DNA of 52,593 nt, taken from Alistipes sp. CAG:435 (lineage in GTDB: Bacteria; Bacteroidota; Bacteroidia; Bacteroidales; UBA932). Shown here one piece after another: positions 50,834-52,593 of the stretch (position 1 is its first letter; each line of letters opens with the position of its first letter). A model generated the notes under the pieces. The model made no database searches and was not told the DNA's origin. It saw only the letters and a program-made list of their open reading frames with translations. A program made the position numbers and the translations under genes. The stretch lies in assembly GCA_000433355.1 (NCBI GenBank), contig FR893166.1, positions 25,922-78,514 on the forward strand. The letters run 5' to 3'.

Positions 50834-52111
50834 ATGGATAAACAGATTATAAAAAAACTAATAATAGAGAAGCAAAAGGCCATTCCGGAATTCTTTATTA
50901 TTCGAAGGGAAATCCAGTTTGATACTCATGCAAACTATGTGCTTGTCGGTTTAAGGCGTGCTGGAAAATCCTTTATGATGTATCAGGATGCCCAGAATAT
51001 GATGAAGAGTCCAGGGCTGACACAAGAAAACATACTCTACATAAATTTCGAGGATGAAAGGTTGTCAGATATTTCTTCAGACAGTTTGGGAGAAATATTG
51101 GATGCCTATTTCGAGTTATATCCAGAAAAAAAGCCACTGATATACCTTGATGAAATACAGGTTGTTTACGGGTGGGAAAAATTTGCAAGAAGACTTGCAG
51201 ATTCTAAGTATAGAGTTATGATTACTGGCAGCAATGCCAAGATGCTCAGCAGTGAAATAGCGACTACACTTGGTGGCAGATATATTCCAAAGGAAGTTTT
51301 TCCATTTTCTTTTAGAGAGTATCTAGAGTACAAAGGCATAGAATTGGACAGAAATTGGATATATGACCAAGGTGCTTGCTCTCAGATATCAAATACTTTC
51401 GATCATTATTTCACTAATGGCGGCCTTGCAGAATCTTTCAATCTTGAAGATAAGAGGGAGTATCTGAATTCATTATGTCAGAAGATACTGCTTGGCGATA
51501 TAGTGGAGCGGAATAAAGTGCGCAATGCACGTGCTTTTCGTCTTCTCACAAGAAAATTGGCAGACAGTGTGATGCAACCGTCATCCCTCAGCAGGTTAAA
51601 ACATATTATTGATTCCAGCGGAGATAGCATAAGCCTGCCTATATTGAAAGATTATTTGGAGTATTTGGAAGAGTCCTACCTGTTTTTCTCTATCCCGAAT
51701 ATGAGTTCATCCATATCGGAGCAGTCCACAATCCGGAAAAGATACATTGTGGATAATGGATTGCTTAACTTGTTTCTTTTCAGTGGAGAAACGAAGCTGT
51801 TGGAGAATATAGTAGCTTGCAAATTGATCAGAAAATACAGAAACACCCCCGAAGAAACGCAGGTTTACTATTATAATAAAAACGTAGAGATAGATTTTTG
51901 TATTCCGTCTGCCAAAATGGCTATCCAAGTATCTTACAGTTTGGGAGACGATGCGACCTATAGGCGAGAAACAGGTGCGCTGGAAAAGTTCTTGAACGTT
52001 TATCCGGATTTTACCGCAATAGTCATCACTAGAGACAATGAGCAAACTATCGACATCAATGGGCATCACATCAATGTAATGCCTATATGGAAATGGTTAT
52101 GTCTGGAATAG
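50834..52111 (+). CDS. AAA_14/DUF4143 ATPase
   Basis: This 425-residue protein has an N-terminal P-loop ATPase domain with YVLVGLRRAGKSF (Walker A), LIYLDEIQ (Walker B) and MITGSNAKML (sensor), followed by FPFSFREYL. The C-terminal DUF4143 domain includes GGLAESF, LKDYLEYLEESYLFF and a nuclease-like end (YYNKNVEIDFCI, AIQVSY). These proteins are widespread in Bacteroidales and archaea and their role is unclear; defence or DNA repair has been suggested. It is clearly more AT-rich than the capsule genes before it, uses different codons and has its own promoter, so it is probably a separate acquisition. Confidence 0.9.
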   Translation: MDKQIIKKLIIEKQKAIPEFFIIRREIQFDTHANYVLVGLRRAGKSFMMYQDAQNMMKSPGLTQENILYINFEDERLSDISSDSLGEILDAYFELYPEKKPLIYLDEIQVVYGWEKFARRLADSKYRVMITGSNAKMLSSEIATTLGGRYIPKEVFPFSFREYLEYKGIELDRNWIYDQGACSQISNTFDHYFTNGGLAESFNLEDKREYLNSLCQKILLGDIVERNKVRNARAFRLLTRKLADSVMQPSSLSRLKHIIDSSGDSISLPILKDYLEYLEESYLFFSIPNMSSSISEQSTIRKRYIVDNGLLNLFLFSGETKLLENIVACKLIRKYRNTPEETQVYYYNKNVEIDFCIPSAKMAIQVSYSLGDDATYRRETGALEKFLNVYPDFTAIVITRDNEQTIDINGHHINVMPIWKWLCLE

Positions 52112-52159
52112 TGCACTCAAATAGTGCAATTTTAATATAGAACCTGCACTCAAGGAGTG
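52112..52159. repeat. Two small hairpins sharing TGCACTCAA
   Basis: TGCACT/AGTGCA (52112-52117 and 52123-52128) directly follows the ATPase stop. CACTC/GAGTG (52147-52151 and 52155-52159) follows with a direct repeat of TGCACTCAA (52112-52120 and 52145-52153). They may be a tandem terminator or binding sites. Confidence 0.5.
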
Positions 52160-52168
52160 AAAATTCGT

Positions 52169-52176
52169 TATATTTG
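52169..52176 (+). promoter_or_regulatory. -7 element upstream of a 28-codon ORF
   Basis: TATATTTG matches TAnnTTTG exactly and ends 24 bases before ATG 52201. A third candidate, TATTTTTG, is at 52313-52320. Apart from the small ORFs listed, nothing else was recognised in 52160-52593. Confidence 0.45.
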
Positions 52177-52200
52177 CGGGCAACGTTCTTCTATAATCAG

Positions 52201-52287
52201 ATGCGAGTAAGGAATGATGTGAAAGATGACATCGAGTTCGCCCAAGGCAACGTCATTCCTCTCTGGGCATTCGGGATGAACTACTAG
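52201..52287 (+). CDS. 28-codon ORF, possible gene remnant
   Basis: The frame begins MRVRNDVKDDIEF and ends NVIPLWAFGMNY with TAG. It has its own upstream -7 element. The sequence looks like real protein rather than noise but I cannot place it in a family. It is probably a fragment or a tiny gene. Confidence 0.35.
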   Translation: MRVRNDVKDDIEFAQGNVIPLWAFGMNY

Positions 52288-52451
52288 ATGGTAGGGCTGG
52301 AACTTTTTTTGTTATTTTTGTAAGTAAGTTCAGGGGATTGTAACGAGTAGTTCAGAAGTATTAATTGATTAAAATGCCCAACAATATGAGACACTTGGTC
52401 ATAAAGAATTAAGGATGGTGTAGATATGTTCTTCAATTTCGAGATGTATGT

Positions 52452-52589
52452 ATGAAGCTGAAAATCTTGAACGTAATGCCTGAGTGCTATGTTGATACAA
52501 ACCTGATAGATTTTTTGTTGGACAAGCAGTACAAGACGGATATTTCTGAACTGACACAGATTTTTGGCGGTGAAGCACAAGGGATATAG
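52452..52589 (+). CDS. 45-codon ORF near the window end, possible truncated gene
   Basis: The frame begins MKLKILNVMPECYVDTNLID and ends EAQGI with TAG at 52587-52589. The opening is similar to what I recall as the N-terminus of larger uncharacterised Bacteroidales proteins, so this may be a truncated or frameshifted copy; the next bases are beyond the window. The call is tentative. Confidence 0.35.
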   Translation: MKLKILNVMPECYVDTNLIDFLLDKQYKTDISELTQIFGGEAQGI

Positions 52590-52593
52590 GAGG

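Overview
The window looks like chromosome from a member of the Bacteroidales (phylum Bacteroidota). The reasons are: many matches to the Bacteroidetes -7 promoter element TAnnTTTG upstream of genes; a 286-residue primary sigma factor of the Bacteroidetes type; and families typical of this order (UpxY-type antiterminator, DUF4491, head-GIN/DUF2807 protein, golvesin-domain secreted protein, YgiQ-type radical SAM). Most coding DNA prefers G or C at third positions. I cannot assign a family or genus. No rRNA, tRNA or CRISPR array was seen.

Layout. 1-6.5 kb: end-truncated mtaB and folB (leftward), an LRR lipoprotein, an RsmI-like methyltransferase, and an alkaline phosphatase plus GH20 hexosaminidase pair, the latter frameshifted next to a 45-bp tandem duplication. 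6.6-9.1 kb: accessory DNA with a PD-(D/E)XK Rpn-type nuclease, a decayed CoiA-like fragment and about 1 kb of hairpin-rich non-coding repeats. 9.15-17.46 kb: six tightly packed leftward genes (M28 peptidase, MsbA-like ABC exporter, CBM9-like protein, VanZ-like protein, golvesin/amidase protein, L-cysteine desulfidase). 17.5-26.3 kb: TPR protein and beta-lactamase-fold hydrolase, a binding lipoprotein, a MalY/PatB aminotransferase, and a dnaN - DnaQ-like exonuclease - FAH-like group. 26.4-32.8 kb: Do-family protease, rpoD, argS, a YgiQ-type radical SAM protein and a small acidic protein. 33-39.4 kb: a RAYT-like HUH transposase, a YiiX-like lipoprotein, a LytTR regulator, an acyl-ACP thioesterase, an ECF sigma / anti-sigma-like / GIN-adhesin operon with an attenuator-like leader, and DUF4491. 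39.4-43.1 kb: S9 peptidase and HAD phosphatase. 43.1-50.7 kb: the start of a capsule/exopolysaccharide locus (structured leader, upxY, wza, wzc, ugd, frameshifted capD-like gene). 50.8-52.6 kb: a DUF4143 AAA ATPase and two tiny ORFs.

The most striking signal is not a gene. The hexamer GAATAT (reverse complement ATATTC) occurs about 165 times by hand count, roughly six times the random expectation. It appears in all codon phases and both orientations, and often forces TAT where TAC is the usual Tyr codon. It is nearly absent from the wza-wzc stretch. A second theme is small palindromic repeats that enter genes: one inserts about 75 residues into mtaB, one lies in frame inside the S9 peptidase, and one supplies the stop codons of two unrelated genes. 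A RAYT-like transposase lies in the same window. Two single-base frameshifts (GH20, capD-like) may be real decay or assembly error.
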